A stretch of 34,274 bases of DNA from positions 1 through 34,274 of the forward strand of contig JBGZBY010000037.1 in NCBI GenBank assembly GCA_041844915.1, written 5' to 3'. Each line of letters opens with the position of its first letter. Positions within the stretch are counted from its first letter, which is position 1. Under the pieces are notes generated by a model. That model did not search any database. It had not been told where the DNA came from and worked only from the letters and a program-made list of their open reading frames with translations. The DNA comes from W11650 sp041844915. GTDB lineage: Bacteria > Bacillota > Clostridia > Lachnospirales > Vallitaleaceae. Both the position numbers and the translations under genes were made by a program. This document shows, in pieces, positions 8,769-18,042 of the stretch.

Positions 8769-8795
8769 TAGAAGGCGAAGGATTTGCGCCTTCTA
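8769..8795. other. Perfect 9-bp inverted repeat upstream of the hydrolase
   Basis: TAGAAGGCG (8769-8777) and CGCCTTCTA (8787-8795) flank a 9-nt spacer. It lies about 70 bp upstream of the minus-strand hydrolase start, so it could be an operator or a leader hairpin. No T-run follows on either side, arguing against a terminator. Confidence 0.4.
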
Positions 8796-8984
8796 GAATC
8801 TTGTAAAGCTTTATATTTATAGGATAGAGATATTTTACGCTGCTGTCAATAGGAAAAAAAGTGCGGGCTGCGGAATAGAGCTAGATACAGGCCAAAGCAA
8901 AGCTGGAACTGGAATGCAGGAGCGGCGGGCTTTGCGGAAAATCAGCAGATAGGAAATAAAGTAGGAAAATACTGTATTTTTCTC

Positions 8985-9013
8985 TGGTGCTCCTATGGGA
9001 TTTAGGATATAAT
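8985..9013 (+). promoter_or_regulatory. Possible promoter of the DUF951-pncB unit
   Basis: A perfect TATAAT -10 box lies at 9008-9013. The sequence 17 nt upstream (TGGTGC at 8985-8990) is a poor -35, so it may need an activator. The leader to the DUF951 start would be about 195 nt. Confidence 0.35.
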
Positions 9014-9213
9014 AGTAGCAGGCCGTATTTTAAGATTGCAAATGGGCGGCGTGAATCGGTGTAGAGCTTTGAAGCGTTGGGATTGATCTTAGAGAGGAAA
9101 GCCCAAGGCGAGAACCTGCGAAGCTATGTGCTGGCAATGGATGATATGGAAAATACTAAAAGAGGAAAGGCTGTAGTGAATTTCTCTATGAATTCATTAT
9201 ACAAGGAGGAATT

Positions 9214-9405
9214 ATGGAGCTGCATATAGGCGACAGCTTGGTATTAAAGAAAATGCATCCCTGCGGCGGTCAGGACTGGGAAGTTATGCGAGTTGGCGCA
9301 GATATTCGTATAAAATGTAAAACCTGCGGACATTTGGTTTTGCTTGCCCGAACTAAGCTGGAAAAGCAGATAAAAAAAATAAACGGAGCGCCTCCGCAGG
9401 CGTAA
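9214..9405 (+). CDS. DUF951 family small zinc-finger-like protein
   Basis: 63 residues, with ACAAGGAGG six bases before ATG. The sequence starts MELHIGDSLVLKKMHPCGG and contains a Cys-Gly-Gly and a CKTCGH pair, which suggests a small metal site. This matches the DUF951 family, conserved in Firmicutes and of unknown function; members are short (about 60-70 residues) and often contain WEV.R.GADIRIKC.TCGH as here. It precedes pncB by 101 bp on the same strand and may share a transcript with it, but I see no functional link. Confidence 0.88.
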   Translation: MELHIGDSLVLKKMHPCGGQDWEVMRVGADIRIKCKTCGHLVLLARTKLEKQIKKINGAPPQA

Positions 9406-9506
9406 AGGGTATGAGCTAGGCAAAATAAAAAACAGAGAGAAACCAAAGGTGTGGGGCAGGAGAGCAAGCCTGTCAGGAGGACAAAGCCTGAAAGAAAGGA
9501 TCAAAA

Positions 9507-10964
9507 ATGAAGCAGAGGAATTTATCATTGCTGACGGACTTTTATGAGCTGACAATGATGCAGGGCTACTATTTGCAGGGAGAAAAGCAGCCGACGGCTG
9601 TATTTGACCTGTTTTATCGGAAAAATCCGTATGGGTCGGCGTTTGCGATAGCAGCAGGGCTGGAGCTGGCGATCGACTATATTTCAAATCTTCACTTTTC
9701 GCCAGAGGATATCAATTATCTGCGCGGACTGAATGTGTTTCAGCCAGAATTCTTGGAGTATTTGGCGAATTTTCGTTTTAGCGGAAGCGTTCGAGCGGTT
9801 CCAGAGGGCTCGATCATTTTGCCAAACGAGCCGATTCTCCAAGTAATTGCGCCGATTTGTGAGGCGCAGCTGATAGAAACAGCGCTGCTCAATATTATTA
9901 ATCATCAGAGCCTGATCGCTACCAAGGCGGCGCGAGTCAAGTGGGCGGCGGGCGAGGATGAGGTCATGGAGTTTGGACTGCGCCGAGCGCAGGGACCCGA
10001 CGCCGGGATTTACGGAGCAAGAGCCTGTGTGATTGCCGGCTGTTCTTCGACCAGCAATGTACTGTCGGGAAAGGAGTTTAACATTCCGATTAAGGGTACG
10101 CATGCACATAGCTGGATTATGACCTTCCCGTCCGAGCTGGAAGCATTTCGAGCATATGCCAGACTTTATCCGAGTTCCTGCATTTTATTGGTAGACACCT
10201 ATAATACCTTAAAATCCGGAGTACCAAATGCCATTCGTATTTTTGAAGAATTTCGAGCCGAGGGAAAAATGCCATCTGTTTATGGGATTCGTTTAGACAG
10301 CGGGGACTTGTCCTATTTGTCGAAAAAGGCGAGAAAAATGCTGGATGAAGCCGGCTTTCCTGATGCGGTTATTTCGGCGTCCTCGGATTTGGACGAATAT
10401 CTGATCAGCGATTTAAAGTTACAGGGCGCGAAAATCACACTTTGGGGAGTTGGCACGAATTTGATTACAGCAAAGGAAAACCCCTCCTTTGGAGGAGTCT
10501 ATAAATTAGCGGCAATCGAGCAGGAGGACGGCAGCTTTGTTTCTAAAATCAAGTTGTCGGATAATATTGAAAAAGTTACCAATCCCGGCATCAAAAAGAT
10601 TTTGCGGGTTTATGACAAGGAAACCGGTAAAATCAAGGCGGATCTTATCGCGCTGACAGAAGAAGAATACGATGTGACGCAGGAACTAGAGCTTTTTGAT
10701 CCGAGTGACACTTGGAAGCGGATGAAGCTGGCGGGCGGAAGCTATGAGCTGCGGGAAATGCTGGTGCCGATTTTTGAAAAGGGAGAATTGGTCTATAAAA
10801 GTCCCGATGTCTTTACAATCAAGCAATATTGCGAGAAAGAGAAGGAAACGGTTTGGGAGGAATCAAAGCGGCTTCATTTCCCGCAGAAAATATATGTTGA
10901 TCTTTCCCTGCCTCTGTATAACTTGAAAAAGGAGTTGATTGAGGAAGCCATTCAGGTTGGCTGA
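9507..10964 (+). CDS. pncB: Nicotinate phosphoribosyltransferase
   Basis: 485 residues. The enzyme makes nicotinate mononucleotide from nicotinate and PRPP, with ATP hydrolysis, in the Preiss-Handler NAD salvage route. The N-terminal TDFYELTMMQGYY and the DLFYRKNPYGSAFAIAAGL block are typical of the long Firmicutes/NAPRT type. The motif GTHAHSW (residues 197-203) carries His201, equivalent to the phosphorylated catalytic His. GIRLDSGDLSYLSKKAR and the GVGTNL phosphate-binding segment are also present. The ribosome site GAAAGGA precedes the ATG by seven bases. The length and the complete set of motifs indicate a functional enzyme. No nicotinamidase gene is obvious nearby, so nicotinate would come from uptake or from an enzyme elsewhere. 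Confidence 0.96.
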   Translation: MKQRNLSLLTDFYELTMMQGYYLQGEKQPTAVFDLFYRKNPYGSAFAIAAGLELAIDYISNLHFSPEDINYLRGLNVFQPEFLEYLANFRFSGSVRAVPEGSIILPNEPILQVIAPICEAQLIETALLNIINHQSLIATKAARVKWAAGEDEVMEFGLRRAQGPDAGIYGARACVIAGCSSTSNVLSGKEFNIPIKGTHAHSWIMTFPSELEAFRAYARLYPSSCILLVDTYNTLKSGVPNAIRIFEEFRAEGKMPSVYGIRLDSGDLSYLSKKARKMLDEAGFPDAVISASSDLDEYLISDLKLQGAKITLWGVGTNLITAKENPSFGGVYKLAAIEQEDGSFVSKIKLSDNIEKVTNPGIKKILRVYDKETGKIKADLIALTEEEYDVTQELELFDPSDTWKRMKLAGGSYELREMLVPIFEKGELVYKSPDVFTIKQYCEKEKETVWEESKRLHFPQKIYVDLSLPLYNLKKELIEEAIQVG

Positions 10965-11138
10965 GCCGGAGCGCTTGGCTAGCCAATAAGACTGGCGCGG
11001 CTTTAACGAAAGGGAATGGAAAGGAAAAATTGGGGGAAGTGGTAATTTTTTAGAAGAAAAAAGGAAAATGCTTCAGTGCGGGATGTGGCAGAAGGAAGCG
11101 GTTTGTTTTATAAAAATAGGAAAGGAAGCGAGCGCGTT

Positions 11139-12338
11139 ATGGAAAAGATTTGGCAGGAACTAACAGAAAGATTTTATCAGGAATTTGGCGGAGAGGGTGA
11201 AATTCGCCGCTTTTTTACGCCGGGCAGAGTCAATTTGATAGGAGAGCATATTGATTACAATGGCGGCAGGGTATTTCCCTGTGCGCTGGATATCGGCACC
11301 TACGCCGTTGTTCGGCGCAGGAGTGACGGCATTGCCCGCTTTGCATCTGTGAATATGGAGTTGAAGAAAGAAGTGAAGCTTGATAGCATTGCTTATGATA
11401 AAGGAGATGAGTGGATTAATTATCCCAAGGGGACAATCAAGATGCTTCAGGACTACTTGACGGAGCAGGGCAAGCAGGCGGAGCAGATTGGCGGCATGGA
11501 TATTCTCTATATGGGAAATATTCCGAATGGCGCGGGACTTAGCTCTTCGGCTTCGATTGAGGTTTTGACCGCTGTGCTGGTAAATGAGCTATGGGAGCTG
11601 GGAATTGACAGAATCACCCTGATAAAGCTTTGCCAGAAGGGAGAAAATACCTTCAACGGAGTAAACAGCGGTATCATGGATCAATTTGCCGTCGGCATGG
11701 GCAAGGAGGACTGCGCGATCTATTTGGATACCGACAGCCTGCAGTATGAATATGTGCCTTGCGTGCTGAAGGATTCGGTGCTGATCATTGGAAATACCAA
11801 CAAAAAAAGAGGTCTGGCAGATTCTAAGTACAATGAGAGATTGGCGCAGTGTCGTCAGGCGCTGGCGGAGCTGCAAGCGGTTAGGCCGATCCGGCATCTT
11901 TGCGAGTTGTCCGTCGCCGAATGGCAGGAATTAAAGGCGGTGGTAACAGAGGGCATTATCCGCGACCGAGCGGAGCATGCCATTATGGAAAATGAAAGAG
12001 TAAAGGAGGCGGTAGAGGTCTTGCAGAGAAATGACCTTGTCCGCTTTGGCGAGCTGCTGAATGCATCTCATGATTCCCTGCGGGATCTCTATGATGTAAC
12101 TGGAATCGAACTGGACACCATGGTAGAAGAAGCTCGTAAAATCGAGGGTGTTTATGGCGCAAGAATGACCGGAGCTGGATTTGGCGGCTGTACGGTCAGC
12201 TTGGTGAAAAGAGAAGCGGCAGAGCGCTTTCAAAAGGAAGTGGGAGAAAACTATCGGCGCCGTACTGGTCTTACGCCAGAGTTTTACATCGTAAATATTG
12301 GCGGCGGAGCTGGAGAAATTTTAGAAAAAAATTTATAG
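11139..12338 (+). CDS. galK: Galactokinase
   Basis: 399 residues counted from the ATG at 11139. A GTG at 11076 would add 21 residues with no homology, and AAAGGAAG precedes 11139, so the shorter start is chosen. The enzyme phosphorylates alpha-D-galactose at C1 with ATP, the first step of the Leloir pathway. The galactokinase signature GRVNLIGEHIDYNGG is at residues 29-43, the GHMP ATP loop PNGAGLSSSAS at about 129-139, the catalytic Asp181 in GIMDQFAVG, and the third GHMP motif GARMTGAGFGGCTVS lies near the C-terminus. It would act on galactose released by the GH2 enzyme at 1236-4343. galT, galE and galM are not in the window, and galK appears to be transcribed with or just after pncB. Confidence 0.96.
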   Translation: MEKIWQELTERFYQEFGGEGEIRRFFTPGRVNLIGEHIDYNGGRVFPCALDIGTYAVVRRRSDGIARFASVNMELKKEVKLDSIAYDKGDEWINYPKGTIKMLQDYLTEQGKQAEQIGGMDILYMGNIPNGAGLSSSASIEVLTAVLVNELWELGIDRITLIKLCQKGENTFNGVNSGIMDQFAVGMGKEDCAIYLDTDSLQYEYVPCVLKDSVLIIGNTNKKRGLADSKYNERLAQCRQALAELQAVRPIRHLCELSVAEWQELKAVVTEGIIRDRAEHAIMENERVKEAVEVLQRNDLVRFGELLNASHDSLRDLYDVTGIELDTMVEEARKIEGVYGARMTGAGFGGCTVSLVKREAAERFQKEVGENYRRRTGLTPEFYIVNIGGGAGEILEKNL

Positions 12339-12655
12339 GTGCTGGCTTTCCCTTTTAGAAAGCTGATTTGAAAAAGCAAGAAAAATAAAGTGAATAGAAA
12401 TAGCGTAAATAGCGAGGCTGATAAATACAGCCTACAAAATAAGACTAATTACCTAGAAAAAGCTATTGATTTTTTTATAGGAATCAGATAAAATACTCCT
12501 AAACAAAAAACGCAATGGCTTTCTTATTATCAATTGTTTTGTGATTTTGGGAAAAATAGAAAATTTTTCAATGATTTCAAAACATAGAAGCACTAAACCG
12601 ATAGACAACAGATAATCGGAAATCTATTCAAGCAACTTATCACGAAGGAGGAACA
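12339..12655. other. Intergenic leader region before the Cna-B protein
   Basis: AT-rich, about 317 bp, no credible ORF. A 6-bp hairpin GCTTTC/GAAAGC just after galK lacks a T-run. The region contains the promoter at 12466-12494, leaving a leader of about 155 nt with no recognised riboswitch. Confidence 0.5.
12466..12494 (+). promoter_or_regulatory. Sigma-A type promoter of the Cna-B surface protein
   Basis: TTGATT at 12466-12471 and TAAAAT at 12489-12494 are separated by exactly 17 nt. The start codon lies about 155 nt downstream, preceded by GAAGGAGG. Confidence 0.6.
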
Positions 12656-15600
12656 ATGAAAAAGAAATTTATCAGCATCATATTGGTGCTGACTCTGTTA
12701 ATTTCCAACTTTTCTCTTCAAAACGCAAAATTGTTTGCGGAAGAATTCGTAGAAGAAGCGGAAACAGAGAATTTACAGGCGGCGGAAGAGGAAGAGTATA
12801 ATTTTGACGATGACGAAGATACGGCAGAAGAAGTAGAAGAAAGCCAAGCGCAGGTAGCGACCGATTCGGCGATAACACTTGCCGAGGCATTGGGCTTAAC
12901 GCCGAGAGCAGTTCGGTCAGGCAAAGAGGTTACGCAGCATGTAACAGTCAGCTTACCGGATTTTTATGCAGAAAGAAGAGAAGGGCAGCGGGCGGAGAGA
13001 ATTTATTTAATTGAAAATGGACAGAAAGTAGAGCCGACTCCTGAGCTAAAGCTTGGAGATTTGCTTTGGTTAAGATATGAATGGTCGGTTTCTTCTAGTG
13101 GTATGTCAAATGTTCGTGCTGGCGATTATTTTAAAATTCAATTGCCGAAAAACGAACACTTAGCTCCCATGCAGATGGTAGGATATGAAAATATCATGTC
13201 AAAACAAAGTGAAGTACTGGGGAAATTTACGATCAAAGACGGAGTTTTAACAGCGATTTTTGATAAGACAGTAGAAGGAAAATATGAATTGGAAGGCGGC
13301 TTTTTTGAAGCTTGGCTTCAAATTAAAAAAACCGGAAATAATGTCGAAATAAAAACAATTCATACCAATTTTAAAGTGAAAATTGAAGATTCAGGTCAAA
13401 CGCCAAAACCCAAAGACCCGAAAGACAACAGAGGAATACCTAAAAACAAATGGGATGAAAAGAGTATTGTTTACAAAGTAGGTCAGCAGGAAAACGGCAA
13501 TGACAAAATAGGCTGGGGCATACGAGTAAATAAGTCTAATTTGTATAAATTTTTAGAAGGCAAGCCATATCAAAAGCTAGAAAATGTTTGGATTGAAGAT
13601 AAGCTAGAGAATGATGAAATGGAGCCGGTATTGGGAAGTTTCAGATTTGGTACAGCAATGTATTATCCAACTTCTGAGCTAAAAATATCGGAAGAGAGAA
13701 TTGCTTATCCGAGCAGAGCTCCGCGAAAAGTTATGGAAAGCTCTTATGATAAAGAAACTTATGAAGCCTTCAAAAAAAGAATTCAACAAGAAGGTCCGCT
13801 TACCGTAGGAGTTTTTTCCGATAGAAATAAGACGAATGTAGTTGCTTATTTGGGCGATTTGCCCGGCAATGGCGAAACTTATTACGGCTGGTTGGGTGGC
13901 AAAGAATATTTTAAAAATGGTATACATGGAAAAGGTATTGAGGGCTTAGTAAGGGAAGGTTATCTAAACCGGGAGGAAGCAAACTGGATATATAAGAGTT
14001 ATGGAACGGATAACGAAATACAAGGGCAAATTATTTATATGAACCTTACTTTTGCAACTCTTCAAAAGCAAGGCAACGGCACCTATACCAATCAAGCGGA
14101 AGTTTCTTGGGGAACTACCCAAAAAGGTTCGGAAGAAAGCGAGGAAATAACCGCTGAATTTATTGGCGCGGCAGGCGGCATAGACTATCGCGATGTGGTT
14201 AATGTTACAGTAGAAAAGAAATGGGAAGGGCAAGAAAATGACAAAAATAAGAGCTGGGAAAAAGCAGAAATAGAAGTAGAGCTTTTGCAGAATGGACAGC
14301 CTTATGGTAAAACTCAAATTTTAAATAAGGACAATAACTTTAAAGCATCTTTCCGAAGATTGCCCAAAACGGATAAACAAAGGAAAGCATACAAGTATGA
14401 AGTTCGAGAAAAGACAAAGGTAAAAGATTATGAATTGATAGGCGTGCAAGAAAGTGCTGCTGGAAAATGGACCATCACCAATCGTTATAAACCAGAAACA
14501 AAATACTTGAATTTCAAAGTTAAGAAAAACTGGTATGGAATGCCAAAAGATGAAGTAAGGATTACTTTGTATCAAAAAATTGGCAATTCCTCAGAAGAGC
14601 GAATTGTAGCATTGGGAGGTCTTGAAAACCCTATTACCTTAAAAGCTTCTAATAGCTGGCAAGGAGAATTTAAAGGCTTACCGGATAAAACAGCTGGCGG
14701 AGAGCTAATTCATTACTATGTAAAGGAAACGGCTGACCCGCGCTATCGTTCGGAAATCAGCAATAACGGAGTTTTGAGCGAAAGCAGCAATACCGTCGAT
14801 ATTAATAATATTGAGCTGATTAATATTCCGGTAGAAAAGAAGTGGGTCGGTGGGGGAAATCCTCAAACGGAAATCAAGGTTAAGTTATTAAAAAACGGAC
14901 AGCCGACAAATGAAGAAATTACGCTGAATTTTCAAAATAATTATCGAGGGGAATTTAAAAATTTGCCTTTATATGAGAAAAAAGCGGGAAGTTCCGAGTA
15001 TACCCAAGTAAACTACGATGTGCAGGAAGTAGTTCCCAAAGGTTATGCAATGGAAAAAAAGCAAAAATCGGAAAACGATATCCGTCAAGGCTTTATTATA
15101 ACCAATACCAATATAGAGAAAATTACCTACAAAATAACCAAGAAATGGCTAAAGAAAGTAGGCGATCAGATCAGCTTGCAGCTTTTCCAAAATGGTAAGC
15201 CTTATCGCACGCCGCTGACGAAAGCCGATGCGAAAATTGTCGGTACGGAATGGCATTTTGAGTTTAAAGACTTACCTAAGTACATAGAAGTAAGCGGTCA
15301 GTATATCAAGGCGCATTATGAAGTAAAAGAAGTAGGAGTCGCCGGATATCTCGTTAAGTACGGCGAACGGAAAACGGAAGTGGAAAGTGGAGTAGAGCTG
15401 CTCAAGCAAGAGATTGTCAACATCGAAACGACGGAGGTTAGCGTAGCTAAGAAGTGGATTGGCAAAGGAAAGGATTCCGTTGAAGTTACTTTGTTATACT
15501 ACAATGAGTCTACTTCCCAATGGGAAAAGGTAGCTTCCCCAGAGTTTCCGGATGTGCAAAATCCGGTAAGCTTAAGCGCTGCCAATAAATGGAAACATAC

Positions 15601-17767
15601 TTTTAAGAAATTACCGAAATATGATCCGGCAACGGAGAAAGAAATCGACTACAAAGTAGAGGAAACAAAGATTTCCGGCTATGCCTCAAAAGTAGAAGGC
15701 AGCAAGGAAAATGGCTTTGTGATTACCAATACCAATACGGAAACGATTGATATTCCGGTGGCAAAGATATGGATGGATTTTGCGGGTGCGGCTCGCGCTG
15801 GGGATATACGTACCAAAGCCGGAGGATCCAGCAGCAGAGTGCTTCGAGAAGCGCATATCATCTTATTAGCAGATGGACAAAAAGTCGATGAAGTAATTTT
15901 AAAAAACGGAAATTGGCTACACACTTTTCGTAATTTAAAGAAATACAATGATAAGACTGGCGCGGAGATTGTTTATACCTTGCAAGAAATAAAGGTAAAG
16001 GGCTATAGAACGGTAATTACCGGAAATGTAGAATTGGGCTTTACCGTATACAATACGCTTGATACCAAGATATCAGTTGGCGTAACCAAAGAATGGATTG
16101 GCAAAGAGGCGGACTCGATCACGATTCAATTGTTGCAAAACGGTGTAGTCAAAGAAACAAAGAAGCTGACCAAAAAGGATAAATGGCAGTATGCTTTCAC
16201 CAATTTGCCCGAAGACGATGATCAGGGATTGAGATATTTGTATGAAGTAAGGGAAGAGCCGATTGCAAATTATGAAACTCGAATCAGTGGCAATATGGAA
16301 GAAGGCTTTATTATCACCAACCGCAATACGGAGATGCGCAGCATTCCAGTACAAAAAATCTGGAAAGGTATACCAAGCGACCAAGTCGTCATCAATTTGT
16401 ACGCGGACGGCATCAAGAGATCGCAGCTAATTTTAAACGAGAAAAACGGCTGGAAAGGCAGCTTTGACAATTTGGCAAAGTATAGCGCTCTGACCGGAGA
16501 AGAAATTAGATATACGGTGGGAGAAGAAGCGATCGCTGGTTATAAGACCAAGATTGAGGGCGATATGCAAAAAGGCTTTACCGTAACCAACACCATTACC
16601 GATAAAATTTCGATAAAGGTAGACAAGGAATGGATTGGTAAGGCGACGGACTCGATTAAAGTAATTCTTTTGGCAAACGAAACGAAAAAGCAAGAAGTAA
16701 CTTTGACCGCTGTGAAAGGTTGGCAGCATACATTCAAAGATTTGGATGTATACGATGAGCAAGGAGAATTGATCGAATATCGGGTGGAAGAAGAAGCGAT
16801 TGCTGGATATCAGACAAGAATCGACGGCGATATGGAAGAAGGCTTTGTCATTACCAATATCAATGAGGAAGTCTTAGAGATTCCGGTTAAGAAAGTTTGG
16901 GTTGGCGCGCCGTTAAAGAGCGTAATCATTCGCTTATTGTCCGATGGAGTCGAAAGAGCGACTTTAGAATTAAGCGCTGACAATAACTGGACAGGCAGCT
17001 TTAAAGGTTTGAAAAAATACAGTGCCCTGACCGGAGAAGAGATTCGCTACACAATCGAAGAAGTGAAAGTAAACGGTTATAACAGTGCAATTACCGGAAC
17101 AGCCAAAGATGGCTTTACGGTAACCAACACCATAGCCGGTAAGGTATCAATTGGCGTAACGAAAACATGGGTTGGAGGAGAAGCCGATAAAGTAGTAGTG
17201 CATTTGTTGGCAGATGGAGCGAGAATCGCTCAGCAAACCTTGACCGCTGCCACCAATTGGCAGGGTACCTTTGTAGGTTTGGAAAAATATACGGCAGACG
17301 GTAGAGAGATTCTTTACACTGTGGAAGAAGAAGCGGTCGCAGGATATGAACCGAAGATTATCGGCGATAGCAAAGACGGCTTTGTGATTACCAATACAAA
17401 GATTCCGCCGACAATTCCACCGACGCCGCCTACACCGCCTACACCGCCTACACCGCCTACACCGCCTACACCGCCTACTCCGCCTACTCCGCCTACGCCA
17501 TATGATCCGCCAAGACCGTATGAGCCGCCGACTCCACCAACACCGCCGGCGCCGAACATTCCGCCGACGACAGATATACCGGATAACCCAACTCCAGAAG
17601 GACCGACGCCGCCAACGCCGACGCCAGATGTTCCGTTGGGAGAGGAGCCGGTTCCAGAGGGCGTGAATGAATTGCCTAAGACAAGCGGTATTCCCGCGGG
17701 AATGATTTACTTTGCCGGTTTTGCAGTAGCGGCAGCGGGATTTTTCTTAAAAAGAAAATCCAAGTAA
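12656..17767 (+). CDS. Giant LPXTG-like wall-anchored protein with 11 Cna-B repeats and Pro/Thr stalk
   Basis: 1703 residues, preceded by GAAGGAGG. Residues 1-29 are a signal peptide. A Glu/Asp-rich linker (about 30-70) leads to an adhesin-like N-terminal region (about 85-510) resembling two MSCRAMM-type Ig folds. From about 515 to 1582 there are 11 Cna-B type modules. Most keep the isopeptide residues: Lys in V.K.W near the start, Glu in Y.V.E, and Asn in ITNT at the end. Such Lys-Asn bonds stiffen surface stalks. Next comes a Pro/Thr stalk (about 1583-1665), then the sorting signal LPKTSG (1673-1678), a hydrophobic span and the tail KRKSK. LPKTSG departs from canonical LPXTG by an extra Ser. 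No sortase or partner pilin gene is adjacent. It is likely an adhesin or wall stalk with unknown ligand. Confidence 0.93.
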   Translation: MKKKFISIILVLTLLISNFSLQNAKLFAEEFVEEAETENLQAAEEEEYNFDDDEDTAEEVEESQAQVATDSAITLAEALGLTPRAVRSGKEVTQHVTVSLPDFYAERREGQRAERIYLIENGQKVEPTPELKLGDLLWLRYEWSVSSSGMSNVRAGDYFKIQLPKNEHLAPMQMVGYENIMSKQSEVLGKFTIKDGVLTAIFDKTVEGKYELEGGFFEAWLQIKKTGNNVEIKTIHTNFKVKIEDSGQTPKPKDPKDNRGIPKNKWDEKSIVYKVGQQENGNDKIGWGIRVNKSNLYKFLEGKPYQKLENVWIEDKLENDEMEPVLGSFRFGTAMYYPTSELKISEERIAYPSRAPRKVMESSYDKETYEAFKKRIQQEGPLTVGVFSDRNKTNVVAYLGDLPGNGETYYGWLGGKEYFKNGIHGKGIEGLVREGYLNREEANWIYKSYGTDNEIQGQIIYMNLTFATLQKQGNGTYTNQAEVSWGTTQKGSEESEEITAEFIGAAGGIDYRDVVNVTVEKKWEGQENDKNKSWEKAEIEVELLQNGQPYGKTQILNKDNNFKASFRRLPKTDKQRKAYKYEVREKTKVKDYELIGVQESAAGKWTITNRYKPETKYLNFKVKKNWYGMPKDEVRITLYQKIGNSSEERIVALGGLENPITLKASNSWQGEFKGLPDKTAGGELIHYYVKETADPRYRSEISNNGVLSESSNTVDINNIELINIPVEKKWVGGGNPQTEIKVKLLKNGQPTNEEITLNFQNNYRGEFKNLPLYEKKAGSSEYTQVNYDVQEVVPKGYAMEKKQKSENDIRQGFIITNTNIEKITYKITKKWLKKVGDQISLQLFQNGKPYRTPLTKADAKIVGTEWHFEFKDLPKYIEVSGQYIKAHYEVKEVGVAGYLVKYGERKTEVESGVELLKQEIVNIETTEVSVAKKWIGKGKDSVEVTLLYYNESTSQWEKVASPEFPDVQNPVSLSAANKWKHTFKKLPKYDPATEKEIDYKVEETKISGYASKVEGSKENGFVITNTNTETIDIPVAKIWMDFAGAARAGDIRTKAGGSSSRVLREAHIILLADGQKVDEVILKNGNWLHTFRNLKKYNDKTGAEIVYTLQEIKVKGYRTVITGNVELGFTVYNTLDTKISVGVTKEWIGKEADSITIQLLQNGVVKETKKLTKKDKWQYAFTNLPEDDDQGLRYLYEVREEPIANYETRISGNMEEGFIITNRNTEMRSIPVQKIWKGIPSDQVVINLYADGIKRSQLILNEKNGWKGSFDNLAKYSALTGEEIRYTVGEEAIAGYKTKIEGDMQKGFTVTNTITDKISIKVDKEWIGKATDSIKVILLANETKKQEVTLTAVKGWQHTFKDLDVYDEQGELIEYRVEEEAIAGYQTRIDGDMEEGFVITNINEEVLEIPVKKVWVGAPLKSVIIRLLSDGVERATLELSADNNWTGSFKGLKKYSALTGEEIRYTIEEVKVNGYNSAITGTAKDGFTVTNTIAGKVSIGVTKTWVGGEADKVVVHLLADGARIAQQTLTAATNWQGTFVGLEKYTADGREILYTVEEEAVAGYEPKIIGDSKDGFVITNTKIPPTIPPTPPTPPTPPTPPTPPTPPTPPTPPTPYDPPRPYEPPTPPTPPAPNIPPTTDIPDNPTPEGPTPPTPTPDVPLGEEPVPEGVNELPKTSGIPAGMIYFAGFAVAAAGFFLKRKSK
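14197..17400 (+). repeat. Array of 11 Cna-B-encoding repeats
   Basis: Modules start near 14197, 14490, 14821, 15112, 15421, 15736, 16060, 16327, 16597, 16864 and 17131. The last five are the most regular, about 267-270 bp each. They alternate between two types: modules 8 and 10 share IPV.K.W and YSALTGEEIRYT, while modules 7, 9 and 11 share the S(I/V).V.K.WIG(K/G) type start. This implies growth by duplication of two-domain blocks near the 3' end. Confidence 0.85.
17426..17497 (+). repeat. Eight tandem 9-bp repeats coding Pro-Pro-Thr
   Basis: CCGCCTAC(A/T/G) occurs eight times without interruption, encoding (PPT)8 in the stalk of the wall-anchored protein. Nine-base units keep the frame, so copy-number change would alter stalk length only. 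Confidence 0.95.
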
Positions 17768-17825
17768 GCATAAAACCATAGAGAAAAGAGAACGCTCAAA
17801 AGGCAAAACAAAAGAAAGGGAATTT

Positions 17826-17872
17826 CCCATAAAAAAGCAACTCTACAAAGAGTTGCTTTTTTATGGGATGCA
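17826..17872. terminator. Strong bidirectional intrinsic terminator
   Basis: A perfect 19-bp stem, CCCATAAAAAAGCAACTCT (17826-17844) with its complement at 17849-17867, encloses the loop ACAA. The stem contains A6 and T6 tracts, so it can terminate transcription from either side: the Cna-B gene on the plus strand and DUF5721 on the minus strand. Confidence 0.92.
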
Positions 17873-18042
17873 CTTTACCTAGATGGTCAAAAGGCTTGCA
17901 AGGATTTTTAGATAAAATAATCATAATGGACAAAAATATTGCTTAAAAAAATCATGAATCAAACCAAGACTAGGCACGAATATTGCTTTGTATAGGCTTT
18001 TGGTGTATAGATAGCCTTTGTATCAATTTCTGCTTTAAATAT

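Larger units (their letters stand above)
8699..9213. other. Intergenic region between divergent hydrolase and DUF951-pncB
   Basis: About 515 bp without a credible ORF. It holds the inverted repeat at 8769-8795, a TATAAT at 9008-9013 and a small dyad TGAATT...AATTCA at 9177-9196 just before the DUF951 ribosome site. I recognise no riboswitch or NiaR-type operator. Confidence 0.5.

Noticed and set aside
17314..17559. 81-residue Gly/Val repeat ORF on the minus strand
   Set aside because: It is the reverse reading of the Pro-Pro-Thr repeat; no ribosome site.
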